Below, piece after piece: positions 51,881-63,628 of a stretch of DNA of 64,000 nucleotides (positions are counted from its first letter, which is position 1; each line of letters begins with the position of its first letter). The DNA comes from Nomia melanderi (lineage: Eukaryota; Arthropoda; Insecta; Hymenoptera; Halictidae), in NCBI RefSeq assembly GCF_051020985.1, contig NC_135001.1:11091896-11155895 (forward strand), written 5' to 3'. Below the pieces are notes generated by a model. The model was not told where the DNA came from, searched no databases, and saw nothing but the letters and a program-made list of their open reading frames with translations. The position numbers and the translations under genes are program-made.

Positions 51881-52179
51881 CTCCCATAAAACGGCAAACG
51901 AAGCTAGACATTTGTGCGAACATCAAACCGCTAATAATCTTAAAATATCCAGACACCGTGCCTCTCGAAAGTCTCACAGTCGCTTTCACCTCATGTGCAA
52001 TTAATAGCACCGAGACGCCAGCATTAACCATGCGAACGCTATTTTTAAGTAATCCCCCTGGAATCAATATATTTGGCCCCAGTGGTCGCACGCAGGATTA
52101 TAATATGAATGGTTCACTTGCCAAATCGAATGACACCATAAAACAACAAGTGGAGAAAACTGATGCAACAGCTATATAA
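51881..52179 (+). CDS. Candidate terminal exon, unknown protein
   Basis: A good acceptor (TTTATTCCAG) at 51880 is followed in one phase by an open frame of 98 codons ending TAA at 52177-52179. The peptide includes KRQTKLDICANIKPLIIL, then LFLSNPPGINIFGPSGR, and ends with a polar tail. The opposite strand is also open over 51867-52091 with a hydrophobic peptide, so strand is uncertain. No domain is recognised and no other exon is seen. Confidence 0.3.
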
Positions 52180-53339
52180 TGATACTCAATATTTCCCTTT
52201 AAATAGAAAATTAAATAATCATTATAGAAAGTATTTTACTTCGTTATTACAGGTGTAGCTTTAATATAGAGAATATATGAAATGTATAAAATAGTATAAC
52301 CCCGAAGTAATTCTTACGACCGCAAGTTTCGCATAGGCGATAGAATTTTCATTGTTTCGTGGTATCACGCTTAATAATAAGGAAATTGATTTTTAATATG
52401 ATAAGTCAAGAACCACCGAAGCGTTTTAACGATAAAATCTGAAAAAGTTGAAAAACTGGAGTTAATCGATTTGGCAGGTGAGCCATTCATATTACCATGA
52501 CTGCCCGAGGGAAATTACTGTCGCCTATATTCACCGACAGATCGTTCACCCTGAAATTCACGCGAACGCATTTCCCTCGCGTGCAGTCGGCGGCCAGTAC
52601 GTGTCGACACGATGGACTCAACTTTAACCTATTCGCTGAACCGCGAATAAACCGAGCGAGCGATCGTGAGATTTATCCCTGACGAGCAGGATCTCGTTGG
52701 TCCCCCCGCGACCCGGCGAGCCCTTGAAAAACCGTACACCAGGTAATACAGCGATGAGGGGGATCATCGTCGTCATTGCACGAAACCGATACGTGGGCTG
52801 GGTCCCTCGCCGCGGGACACTGGGAGCAAATTATCCGTGCAACAGAAGAAAATCGAGACCAGGATACTCCTGAGCATGGTATGCGAATCATTCCGCGTCA
52901 AATCGCGCGAGACACGATACCATATTTAAGAGTTTCCTTCTATCGAGAATCATGCGAGCTCGGACTATATTTCCACAGGCATGATTTTCGATTTATTACT
53001 TCCCTTTTCACTCGGATCCTATTAGATTACAAACATATTTCACCTCTCATTACTTCACTTTTTAATGGGTTATGAACGTGTTTCCGTTTTCTTTTTAATT
53101 CAGCTGTTCCGATCTACACTGGGATTAGTTCGTATAATTGCTTTACGCATGCTTCACCTATGTCACTTTAGCTGTTTCATTCTGGCTGTTTTATATGTTA
53201 ATTTGAATTTGTTTAAAATATCATTCAGATATCATTTTGGCGATATATTACATTGTATCGAGTTATTCGAATTGAATGTACACGAGACTTTGAAATCTGA
53301 CTTGGATCAATTGGAAAACGAGGATTTCTAATTGAATCT

Positions 53340-54260
53340 GTTCAAGACCTAGGTGACAAAGCTTGAACAGTTGTTAACGTGGAAACACAAATGTCAAGAG
53401 TAGACTCGAGAATCTCATCCTTGAATCTTTTCATTTAAAATTCAGAGGTCTCCAAACTTGCCTCTTCGAATCCTAAGGTCTTCAATCTTTAATTTGTAGA
53501 TTTGAAGATCCCCAAGCTTTCTTCCTCGATTTTAAATTAGTCCTATTCAAGGCTTTCAGTTTTAATTTGATTCGATTCAAATTGAGTACCTCGGCGCCAG
53601 AACTATCTATTTCGAATCTCTCTGGTCTAGATGGCTCCCATCCAATTCAGGTTTCTCGAATAAGATTCATTTACGTTTATCAGTCTTAGATGAGTCTGCT
53701 TCGAGCCTCTCATTTCTGCGTAATTTACTACTTAAATGGGTTCAGTTCGAGTTTCTCAGGCTTGAATGGATTCCATTTGCGCCGACCCACATTGGACGGA
53801 ATCGATTGGAGTCTTCCAGCTCAGAATCGATTCGGAACTTGCAATCTTGAATGATACCAATTCGCTGCATTCGATTCTAACTTCGATTAATCCGATCTTT
53901 TGAATTTTTGAACTTTCCTCAATTCAAAATCCGAATTTTATGATTCTCCATTTTCGAGTATTTTCCTGTATCGATAACAAATTTATGAAAGCAAATGTTG
54001 AAAGCAATTGTTGATTCTATTAGTTTGTTGCTGCTAAGTCAGAATTGGTCCGATTCGCCTTGGTCTACCCTATTTCATGTTTCTCAGCTTTGCAAGCATC
54101 TGATTCAACTGATTCAACCATGCATTAATCCAATTTCCAATTTTTATTTCCATCCTGTATGGTCCTGTTTTATAAAGATAGTCCCGACGATTTCCTGTTT
54201 AAACCTCTCTACCTTCCACCTTCGTATTTCAGACCTGATTTCATTCAACCGGCACTCCTC
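53340..54260 (+). repeat. Possible very degenerate tandem repeat region
   Basis: Words of the type TTCGAGTTTCTCAGGCTTGA followed by TTGATTC recur irregularly, for example at about 53629, 53752 and 54075, with spacing near multiples of 30 bases. Open frames of up to 130 codons here lack other support. An old minisatellite is the most economical reading. Confidence 0.35.
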
Positions 54261-54359
54261 GATCGTAGACCTGTTTCTTTCAATTCTACCGCACTATCGA
54301 AGGTACTGTTGCAGACAAGAAACTATAATCGTCGATACTATGAAGCCGTTTAAACCTCT

Positions 54360-55861
54360 TAATAGTATTAATGAAAATCTAATCTAGCTACATACGTTTT
54401 CGCGAAATGGAATTCACTGGCCGCAGACAGTCGCCTGACAATAACATCCAATTTAAGTCGTCCGAGGCGTAAAAAGGTAATGACGACGTAAATTGTCGTA
54501 ATAGCTGACGGAAGAACACCGAGAAACGCAAATCGCGTCGTCGTATGGCCACGAATCCGCAAAATGGCATATCGGCGACATTTATCCCAACGAGTGGCGA
54601 ACGAAACGGTCCCTTACGCGTGTTCGTACCCGGCCTGATCTAAATTGAATAGACGTTTTGTGATGTAGTGCGCGACATTACCCACCCTGAAGGGAACCGC
54701 CCACGATAAGCTTCGCTGGGCTGTATCTCCGACTACGTTCGAGCGGTTCACATCTCCATTACCCCTTGTTCGGCTTCCCTTCCGCTCGTTTACGTGTTCT
54801 TGTGCACGCTTTAACTCCGCGATTGACATATTTAGGGGCCTGCAAATATAATTCTTAAAGGAACGGGGCTATCGGCCAGAAGAAACCTCGGCTAATACAT
54901 TTCATAGTAAACGATAATTTCACTCGGCAATTGTATGTCCATAAATTCAGTCCGTTAGGTGTCAAGCTGTTTAACTTTGATTCCTATAAACTCCTTCATT
55001 TTAGTATTTTCCGTGGTAATCTACTACACGTATCGTCATGTATCTTATCCTCCCGTCGAAGATGTGTTTGTTGCTTACAAATGCCTTTAGATATACACGA
55101 ATATTTTACAGACTTAGATAGATTAAAGTATAAAGTACGTTGATATATCTCTATGTATTACTACATACAAACTAAGAATTTAAGGCTACAACAGGTTCAC
55201 AATATTTCATATATCGTTACTCGTATATGGTATTTACACTGTCTTCTATCTCACTGACAACTTCGTAAGTACCTCGTAAACGCGTTTCACCGACGCCACG
55301 CGAGTCGACGAGAAGACAGATTCTGCTAATAGCAATGACTGGTAATTTCGTTACCTGCTCGATACGAAACCACGGCACTCGGAAATTGATACAGATTACT
55401 ATTAATGAGTATGTCATTGAACAGACTCGCGGAGCAACGACTTATCGCGGGCTCACGTCGAACAAATTATCTCCAAGCGACTATCCGACTTGTCGTTTCC
55501 ACGATTCCGTCTCAGCCGCAGAAATAAATCAATTAATCGGTCTGATCCACGCCAGAGATCCGGCGTGAGCGTCGCGACGCGTCGCGAGGCCCATGATTAA
55601 CGACGCGCGGTCGTTTTGCCCGATTCCATTGGTATATCTGATTCGCCGGAAAGTTGCGCGTGTAGCAGCAATGTACGTAAGTATGTATCTCTCCGTTCGT
55701 CCCTATCCTTCCTTTACACGTCCCGCTTTTTTCTTCTGTCGTCGATTCCACGTCGATCGACGTTGACCAGCGATCAACGGCTTTGATCGATCGGTATCGG
55801 GACGAGCGCGAGCGAGCGTACCAGCGAAGTTGTTCCATCAATCGAGCGATGCGTGTTTCAG
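54360..55861. other. Region immediately upstream of the first visible Diego exon
   Basis: Moderately GC-rich and without an exon I can recognise. The sequence just before 55862 is a usable acceptor (GCGTGTTTCAG), so at least the 3' part is intron of Diego. I looked here for exons encoding the missing ankyrin repeats (TPLH or TALH type motifs) and found none. Confidence 0.5.
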
Positions 55862-58800
55862 CATGGAAATTCAGCACTCCACGAAGCATCCTGGCGCGGA
55901 TACAGCCGGACCGTGGCCGCCCTGGCGAAGGCCCTCGGGACACAGCGTGCCCCTCTGCACGCGAGGAATCTCGCCGGATTCGCGCCGCTTCACCTCGCCT
56001 GCCAAAACGGGCACAACCAAAGCTGCCGCGAACTCCTCCTGGCGGGGTGCAATCCTGACCTTCAAAACAACGTGAGTAATAGGCCCAGCCGTGCATCCTC
56101 TATCGCCTACTCGCGAATGATGCGTCTCGTTCGTTGCTTAAATATGGAATTAAATATGAGCCTCTCGTGAACCCGGGGTTCCTGCTTTGAAGTGGTGTAC
56201 ATGTGGGAGTGTTGTGCGTGAAGAATGATGGAAACGGACGAATTTTTCTATAGATGAGGCATTCTTTGATAGTTGATTTGAAAAAGATGGTAACTTGTTT
56301 TAAGAATGATGCCATGTGAATCGATCTGGTTTTCTAGAGATGATTGACAAATGAAATAAGTATTCGGGAAATGACCTTTAGTGGTAATAGATAGAAATCT
56401 GCATGTTGTGATAATTGTTGGAAACAAAGGATTCGTTTGTAACGCTCGTGCCTTCTAGTAGTTAAAAATCCATTAATGTTTATTGTAAGAATGATCAAAT
56501 TATGTCGTTTTATCATGCCCTCGTTTTCAACGAATTCATTAGAGAAGAGACTATTCGAAAGCCGCGTATCTTACGTTAGAAGCAAAAATGATATCGAGCT
56601 CGTTTCTCTATAAATCTTCAAAATCACTGATGTCTCTTCCGATGGAATCTTTCTATGAAAACTAATTCAAAAATTCTCTTGCAGTATGGAGACACACCCC
56701 TTCACACGTCCGCGCGATACGGCCACGCCGGTGTCACGCGTATTCTAATCTCCGCGCTCTGCCGAGTCTCGGATCAAAATAAAGTAAGTAAACGCATCGG
56801 TCAATAGTGGCCACTTAGCGAATTCCTGCAGTACCTTTGAATTCGTACCTACTCGACCGAGCCGTAGAAACGTCTGATTAACGGTTAACCTTAACGCAGA
56901 ACGGCGACACAGCATTGCATATCGCGGCGGCGATGGGCCGTCGAAAGCTGACGAGGATCCTGCTGGAGGCCGGCTGCGATCGTACCTTACGGAACAAGCA
57001 AGGGGAAACGGCGAAGGACATAGCCCGGCGCAAGAACCTGACAGAGATACTGGAGATAATTGGTAAAGCGCGAAGCAAGAGCAGAACGCGCAGCAAAAGC
57101 CGAGAGGAGGAGACCGTGGCGGCGTCGGTGGCAGCGGACAAGGTCGACGGGAAGAGCAACAAGAGCGAGAAGAAGCGGGAGAAGACTGGTAGTGGTACCA
57201 GCGGTAGCAGAGACAGTTGCACGAAGAAGGAGAAAAAGAAGCACAAATCGTCCGGCAAACAGAACAAGGTCCATTTCGAGAAGGCCGTGATGGGTAGGCA
57301 GTGGTCGCCGTACGGCTGCCACTACTACCCCGATCCGGAAGCGTTTCCCCAACCGCGTTTGGACTCCCTACCACCGGATCCGTTGGGACGCGGCGAACAG
57401 TACTACCTGGACCTCGCTGGCAATATCAGGAAGGGCCCAGTGGGAGTGGGCTACACCTGCTACTGCGCGCCATTCTTCAGACACATGGAGGCCAAGCTGG
57501 AACGGGACAAAGCGGAATTGAAGGCGCACATCGATCAGGCGCACGAGAGACTCGACCTGAAGGTGGCCAATCTGGAGAGGAGGACCAGGGGGCAGATCTC
57601 GGAGTTGACCAGATGCGTGGCGGCGGAAAGGTCCAGGTGCGACGAGAGACACACGCATCTCCAGCAGCGTTTATCTCGCGGTGGAAGAGGCAGGCACAGC
57701 GAGAGGCCGGCGAAAGCGTCGTTCCCCAACGATCAGTCCCTTCCACCGGCTCGGGCCAGGTCACTGGAGGATTTGTTGGACGACAGACCCCACGATAGAA
57801 GTTTCGAGATTCCAGGAGAGACACCGATACATCGCGGTAGCTTGGACGATCTTGATATACCGGCCATACCTAGGCTTAGCAAATCCATGAGAGATCTGCC
57901 GACGGGTTCCGGTATCTCGAGGTCAACATTGAGGGTGCTCGATGCACCGGCCAGGCTGAACGAGACGTTCGACGGGGTGATCAAGCAGGATCGCAGCTCG
58001 CCGCTTGGGGCCGCCTCCTCGCCGTCGATCGGATCCAGGCAACAGGTCCATCAGCAGCGCGTGAGTGTGTAATCGAAGTTCTTTTGTTAGCTACGCTGCG
58101 CCTTAGCGGAGGTGTTTGACTTCGAATTTTCTTCTTATTCTTCAATAAACCTGCGTTTTAATAGTACGAAATTACAGTACATCGCTGGTACTTATGGTGT
58201 AAGTAAGATGTAGTCTATGATTAAACATTGAACTTTTGTCGCTAATTGGCTTAACCCTTTATGTGACTGCAAATGTAAAGAGCAAAACGTGTTTAACGAT
58301 AAGAAGTGATCAATTAAACGTTTTCGTCTTATAATTAACAATATTTAATGGAAGGATAACTTTCTCGTGCTTCATATATTTGGCTGTGTGAAGGGTTAAA
58401 GAACAATGTCGTTTTGAACAATTATTCTCTTCTTGTGTTATTGAATGGTAAAAGAAAAATTTGTTGTACAATATGCTTTAATTTTGCTCGAGATTCAGTG
58501 ACAGTTGCAATCTTCGATTAACAGGATCTATCGAGCCGAGATCACGGAATTAACTCCTGTCAAGAGGAAAGCAGTGCAACGCGGAAGAGCGACGACAACT
58601 TGAACGAATGGAGGTCTTCCGGGCGACGTAGCGTTCATGAGATGATCAAGCGATTTCAACAAGTACCTGGCATGCATAATGGCTGGCGAGGTGCTCGTTC
58701 TGGAAGCAGCGAGCCGACGAGTCCCGAGCACAGCCAGTGCTCTCAAAATCAAAGGGTTCAACCCCAGGGTGGCGTAGGAAACGGTTGGCACGGTGAAGGT

Positions 58801-59930
58801 AAATATTTAACATCTACTTACTAAAAACAGCTTCATCATCATTCTATAGTACTAAGTTTTAATTCTACGCAATATGTTCAAAAAGACTATCATATTTCTT
58901 TATTACATGAAAATGAACAACACTTCTTCTATTTACGAAAGAAATGCTCTTTTGATTGTGTATTATGTAAATGATTCTACTAGCTTCGACAATTAAAATT
59001 TTTACAGTATTAACATTATGAAAAGGCTTTTGTCCGTGTAAAGGAACTCTTTATAAAAATTACAGAAGAGAGCCTGTATGAATAGTCAAGTCTGGCAAAC
59101 CTTATTATTATGTTTAATGTGAATAAGAATTAAGATAAGAATAACAATTGAAATTAAAATTGAATTAAATTGCATCTCAAAATTGAAAAATGAACAGGAA
59201 CGTGTAAAATTTATCACAGTTATTTTACATTTGTAAAAGGTGATTCTTAATATTATCATATCGAACACAGGTAATGATAGTGAGAGCAGCGAGGGAGACG
59301 AGGACGAGCAACCGGAAGCACTTAGCGGGGGAATAACTGGAAAAGGAGTGATATCGGAGCACGTGCATTACGACAGCATAGCCAGAATGCCATATAGGTC
59401 CCGTAATGCGGTTTATAGCCCTACACCGCCTTTGCATGATGCTCACAATGATTCAGGGTACAGCACCCGCATGTACGGTTCCAGCAAAGGTGCTTCACCT
59501 TCCTTATCAGGTAAAAATGATTTTCTTTGTTTGAATTATAGAATATACAGTATTAATATTATTATTTTTAAATGTCTAACTCTTTTCTGAATCAGTAATA
59601 AGTGTAGCTAATTTCAAACATTCCTCATATTCGTATTTTATTTACTTTTTTTCCACGCTCACATTATATGTTGAACACGCAAAATCGTAGTCCCTCTAAT
59701 TTTAATGAATTTTGTTATTACGACTTACAATATGCTTTTACAAAAAAAATTGTTTTCATCTTTCAGGGCAATTAGAATGTGACGTCATCCTTCCGACCGC
59801 AACGAACAAATTTCCTAGCGGAGAACAACTTGCAGCATTACTGGAACAACCCAGGAACCACGATCTCACGGTCTATGAACGCAGTGCCGACAATGTTGTT
59901 ATTAACATTGGAACCGCGAGCCTCGTTTAA
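55862..59930 (+). CDS. dgo: Diego/ANKRD6-type ankyrin repeat protein, 5' exons not found
   Basis: Seen: six exons join in frame with GT/AG borders: 55862-56071, 56685-56783, 56900-58060, 58525-58798, 59271-59510 and 59767-59930 (stop TAA). They encode 715 residues. The first three exons carry five ankyrin units (GNSALHEASW, AGFAPLHLAC, YGDTPLH, NGDTALHIAA and a degenerate QGETAKDIA). A Lys/Arg/Ser-rich stretch follows, then a segment with GYTCYCAPFF, then a charged coiled-coil-like region; the rest is low complexity. Known: ankyrin repeats followed by a Cys-containing segment and a coiled coil, plus close similarity in the ALHEASW and LHLACQN motifs, match ANKRD6, the vertebrate homologue of Drosophila Diego. 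Diego is a cytoplasmic planar cell polarity protein acting with Frizzled, Dishevelled, Prickle and Vang. Odd: the reading frame is open right up to the 55862 acceptor, so two or three N-terminal ankyrin repeats and the start codon must lie upstream. The gene converges on CDK5RAP1. Confidence 0.86.
56900..58060 (+). CDS. dgo: Large third visible exon of the Diego gene, with a possible alternative 3' end
   Basis: This 387-codon exon is much larger and more GC-rich than its neighbours. It begins after an acceptor ending ACGCAG and encodes the last two ankyrin units, a basic region, the GYTCYC segment and a coiled-coil-like helix (about LERDKAELKAHI onward). The donor is CGC|GTGAGT at 58060/58061. 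If that donor is not used, translation adds only Val-Ser-Val and stops at 58070-58072. A shorter isoform ending here is therefore possible. The splice to 58525 is favoured because that exon continues in the same phase and stays open for 91 codons. Confidence 0.85.
58251..58399. mobile_element. TTAA-flanked MITE in a Diego intron
   Basis: The 149-bp segment starts TTAACCCTTTATGTGACTGC and ends with an inverted counterpart (GCTGTGTGAAGGGTTAA), with a TTAA at each edge. The inside is AT-rich and non-coding. TTAA target duplications are characteristic of piggyBac-type transposition, so this is inferred to be a small non-autonomous relative. It lies between the exons ending at 58060 and starting at 58525. 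Confidence 0.6.
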
Positions 59931-60406
59931 TACGTTCAAAAGTTTATTCGAATATCATTATTTTCATATTTCCAAAGACGTATTGACTTTACATAATTTT
60001 ATTATACCTACTCAGGTGTTCATGTAATGACAAAAATATTGTGTATAAATGATCTTCTTTATTCCGTTAGGCCATGATGTACAAAATGATTTTTAATTGA
60101 ATGATTACTGCGTTATTATGATGTAAATAATATATAGTCGATCTTTAAGCTATAAGAAACTATAACAAATTAAATGTCAATATTAAAATTTTCTCCAATT
60201 TTGTATTGATTATGTATTTATTCGAAAGAAAAATGTTCTTGATAATTCTAAGGGTCCAAAATGAATTCTATAAGTATGACGAAAATATCAAAATACCTTT
60301 TGTAGAACTTGACTAGATAAAAATGAGAACTTAGTTAGATCATTCTCTTTTTTGTTATTATAATGTATATTTTCTTTTTTTCGAATATTATTAGTGTAGC
60401 TTTCAC

Positions 60407-60412
60407 AATAAA
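60407..60412 (+). terminator. Probable polyadenylation signal of the Diego gene
   Basis: AATAAA lies 477 bases after the Diego stop codon, in an AT-rich 3' region with no further open frame. It is the best-placed canonical hexamer I noticed on this strand before the convergent CDK5RAP1 coding region. Transcript ends would be needed to confirm use. Confidence 0.45.
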
Positions 60413-60513
60413 GAGAGTGTTATATATCTACATATAGGTTGCCATGTATCACGAAATTAGATTAAGTTACATCTATTTATTGTATACATGTGTAATACTA
60501 TGTACATGCTTGT

Positions 60514-60519
60514 TTTATT
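60514..60519 (-). terminator. Probable polyadenylation signal of CDK5RAP1
   Basis: TTTATT on the + strand reads AATAAA on the gene strand, about 150 bases after the CDK5RAP1 stop at 60671. The Diego AATAAA lies 100 bases further on in the opposite direction, so the two 3' ends are likely to overlap or nearly abut. Confidence 0.45.
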
Positions 60520-60670
60520 TACAATATTATCACGTTAGTAGGAAATATGATAATTTAGTTTCGCGCGATTAAGTAGATATTTGTTTCTTCTATTTGAAAA
60601 CTGAATGTATTCTGCAGTGATAAATACGATTAAATAATTGGAAAGTTTGGAAGCTACTGTTACATTTTGT

Positions 60671-62914
60671 TTATAATACATCAGACGATGAATATTCCGT
60701 TATTGAGGAGTGATATACAGGTGTTCCTGTTAAAGTATGCGAATTAGCTTTTTGAATTTGTACAACAACATAATCACCACTCTTTATAGGCCTTTTAATA
60801 TTAGAGTATTTTTCAGTAGGTATGTTTATACACGGAATCAGTACTCGTACATTGCCGTCATTTCTACCTTGGAAATACTCATCTGATTTCTTGCTAACCT
60901 AAAACAAAATTTAACATTATTTTCGAATTTTATTTAATACTGTCTTCATTATTACCCCTTCTACAAGTACAAGTTGCAATTGACCAATCTGAGACTTATT
61001 TAATTCCTCTGTTATAGATTTATAAATTGAATTCATTCTTTGAAGACGTTCATTTTTAACAGTTGTTTCGACATCATCTTTATAGCGTCGGTGAGCTGTA
61101 GTTTTCTAAAAGTATTAAGATCTTTTGTAATAATAAATATTAATATCATACAATGATTAACAGTATCCTTATAACTATGAATTACCTCTCGCATGCTGTA
61201 TGCAAATAAGAATGCTCTGTTATATCTGACTAATTGTATCAATGACAATGTATCTTGAAACTGTTCCTCAGTTTCACCACAAAATCCAGCAATAAAATCA
61301 CTGGACAAGTGTATATTTGGAATAATATCGCGTATATGATGTACCAAATCCAAATATGCTTCCCTTGTATATCCTCTTCTCATCCTTTCTAAAACCACAG
61401 AATTTCCAGATTGTGCAGGTAAATGAATCTCATTACAAATATTTGGTCTATCTGCTATCAACTGTAAAACTTCATCGGGAAAATCCTTTGGATGTGGTGA
61501 GGTGAATCTAAAAATGATTTTTTAAAATTATATACCCTGTGAAACTGAAGTATTACAAAACTGCAATACCTTATCCTCATCTCGGGATTAATACGAGAAA
61601 CCTTGTCCAATAAATCACAGAATCTTTGTCCTCCTTTCTTACTTTTGTACACAGTTTTAAAACCTTTTGCTAAATGTGTTTCCGCATTATTAGTCATATA
61701 AAACTCTTGTTGCGAAACATCTCTATAACTATTTACATTCTGCCCAAGCAACACCACTTCTTTCACACCCTCATCGGATAGAGATTGAACTTCCTTAACT
61801 ATACTGTCAATTGGTCGTGACCGTTCTTTGCCTCGAGTGAATGGAACAATACAATATGTACACATATTATCACAACCTCGCATTATTGAGCTAGAAGAAA
61901 AAAAGATTTAATGGCAGTCAATGATTGTAAAAAAAACATATTACAAAATAAATTCTTATACATATTACAGAACATTACACAAACGCGCTAGTGGATTCTT
62001 TGTTGAGTCTCAGTGGCATGATATCTGCATATGTTTCATCGAAAGATAAAACTACATTAATAGCAGTTTCATTGTCTGGTACACACAAAAGTCTTGGTAA
62101 ATCCTTATAACTATCTGGTCCAGCGATTACATCAACAAACTTGGTTCTTTCTAATATTTTGTCTTTCAAACGTTCTGCCATGCAACCTGATGTAAAAATT
62201 AATTTATTATAACAACAGCGTATTGTATGACTCAAGAAATATTAAAAACTATAGTAATACCTAATACTCCAATTTTCATATTACGGTTATACTTTTTGTT
62301 AAGAGAATTAAAAGAATTTAATTTGGTCCATATTTTATTTTCTGCTCCATCTCTGATAGAACATGTAACAAGCAAAACAATATTTGCATCTTCTAGAGCA
62401 TCTACTTTTTCATAACCATGCGACTTTAAAATAGACCAAATTATTTCTGTGTCATTAACATTCATTTGACAACCATGAACACAGAAATATACTAAAATAA
62501 TAACAACAGAATTAGATACTATTATGTGCATCAAATAAAATAAATATTAAAATGTTATAATTTACCTTTTTGACCATTACCATTAATATCTTTTACATAA
62601 GGAATATTTGGTAAATTGATAGAATCAACGGAAGGTATAGTATCAGACACTATAAAATCTTTCAATGAAGGCCCATTTTTTGATAAATGTCTGAATTGTT
62701 TCAAATCAGTCTTCTGACTGATTTCTTTGAAAGATTTTGGTTCAATTGCACTTATATCCGCTGTTTGACATTGGACATCATGAGAAAATATATTTTTACA
62801 TTGAATGAAACATGTTTCATTAAAGCACTTTTTTGTTAAATTACAATTCGTCAGGTATGGTTTAAATTGTTTTAATGAATGTAATATAAAACCTTTGCTG
62901 TTCATAGTTAACAT
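60671..62914 (-). CDS. CDK5RAP1: CDK5RAP1, mitochondrial tRNA methylthiotransferase (radical SAM)
   Basis: Seen: seven - strand exons join in frame with GT/AG borders: 62914-62566, 62491-62261, 62186-61979, 61890-61570, 61507-61186, 61105-60956 and 60898-60671. They give 602 residues, close to the usual length. The N-terminal UPF0004/MTTase domain has its three conserved cysteines at about 124 (HGCQMN), 160 (VTCSIRDGAE) and 195 (LGCMAERL). The radical-SAM cluster CDNMCTYC is at 269-276, and LLGQNVNS, LPAQSG and SSDFIAGFCGETEE follow. A TRAM domain (GRNDGNVRVL, GDYVVVQI) ends the protein. Known: CDK5RAP1 is the MiaB-family enzyme that converts N6-isopentenyladenosine to its 2-methylthio form at position 37 of mitochondrial tRNAs, using SAM and two iron-sulfur clusters. 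The first about 110 residues are poorly conserved and could hold a mitochondrial targeting signal (inferred). The first ATG is at 62914, with another at 62905 in frame. Confidence 0.95.
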
Positions 62915-63208
62915 ATACCGTATAAATAGTCTCTCAATATAAAGTACAGTTATGTATTAATAAAACAAATTGTCGGAGAATATATCGATATAAAATACTT
63001 TATTTTATACCATATTTTTTAAACAATAATAAAGATAATCTAAAGATTCATTGGAATTTTTTTATATTTACTTAAATGATATGCTTAGAAACATTTAGGT
63101 TATTTGATGTGAAATTACTGATAGGTTCGCTGGATTTTATCTCAGTATGAAAATTTATCATAAACATATAAATACAAATTATAAATACGAATAATGTGTA
63201 ATTAAATT

Positions 63209-63282
63209 TTATTCCGTATCTGTACTTTCCTTATTTTCAGAAAAAATCACGAATAGTTCAAACATGTCACCATCAGTGATTC
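63209..63282 (-). other. Possible short terminal exon between CDK5RAP1 and RpL36
   Basis: On the - strand a pyrimidine-rich acceptor (CATTACTGTTTAG) is followed by an open frame encoding ITDGDMFELFVIFSENKE and ending with TAA at 63211-63209. The frame stays open for about 18 codons upstream of the acceptor too, but then meets a stop and has no donor partner I can see. The composition looks protein-like and acidic. Only about 340 bases separate it from RpL36, so a whole gene does not fit unless its other exons lie inside or beyond RpL36. It is not recognised; a chance frame is quite possible. Confidence 0.2.
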
Positions 63283-63586
63283 CTAAACAGTAATGGATGA
63301 AATCTACATACATTTCAAACAGATACCATACATAATTTCGTTAACTTTGATATTATATTGAGGTATAATTTTCTATATTTACATGATTATCATTTAGTGA
63401 TATTTATTATTTATGTGGAATAATATTAAAATTCAAGAATAATAAAAATATGAAATAAAATTTTCTTGTCTTAAATATTATTCTTGAAATTATTTTATAT
63501 GACAGTTTGAAAGTTTGTAACTACTTGAAAACATAAACATATATCAAAGGTGCTTTATACAAAACAATGCATGTTTTACATATATT

Positions 63587-63592
63587 TTTATT
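63587..63592 (-). terminator. Probable polyadenylation signal of RpL36
   Basis: TTTATT on the + strand reads AATAAA on the gene strand, only about 37 bases after the stop codon. A very short 3' UTR is typical of ribosomal protein genes. Confidence 0.6.
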
Positions 63593-63628
63593 AATATGTA
63601 ATATTATAAAAATTTAATAATGTGTTAT

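Noticed and set aside
54159..54387. Overlapping open frames near 54.0-54.4 kb
   Set aside because: They lie in the degenerate repeat region and have no acceptor, motif or protein-like composition.
56745..57374. 209-codon - strand open frame
   Set aside because: It is antisense to the third visible Diego exon, whose own frame is supported by family motifs and splice sites.
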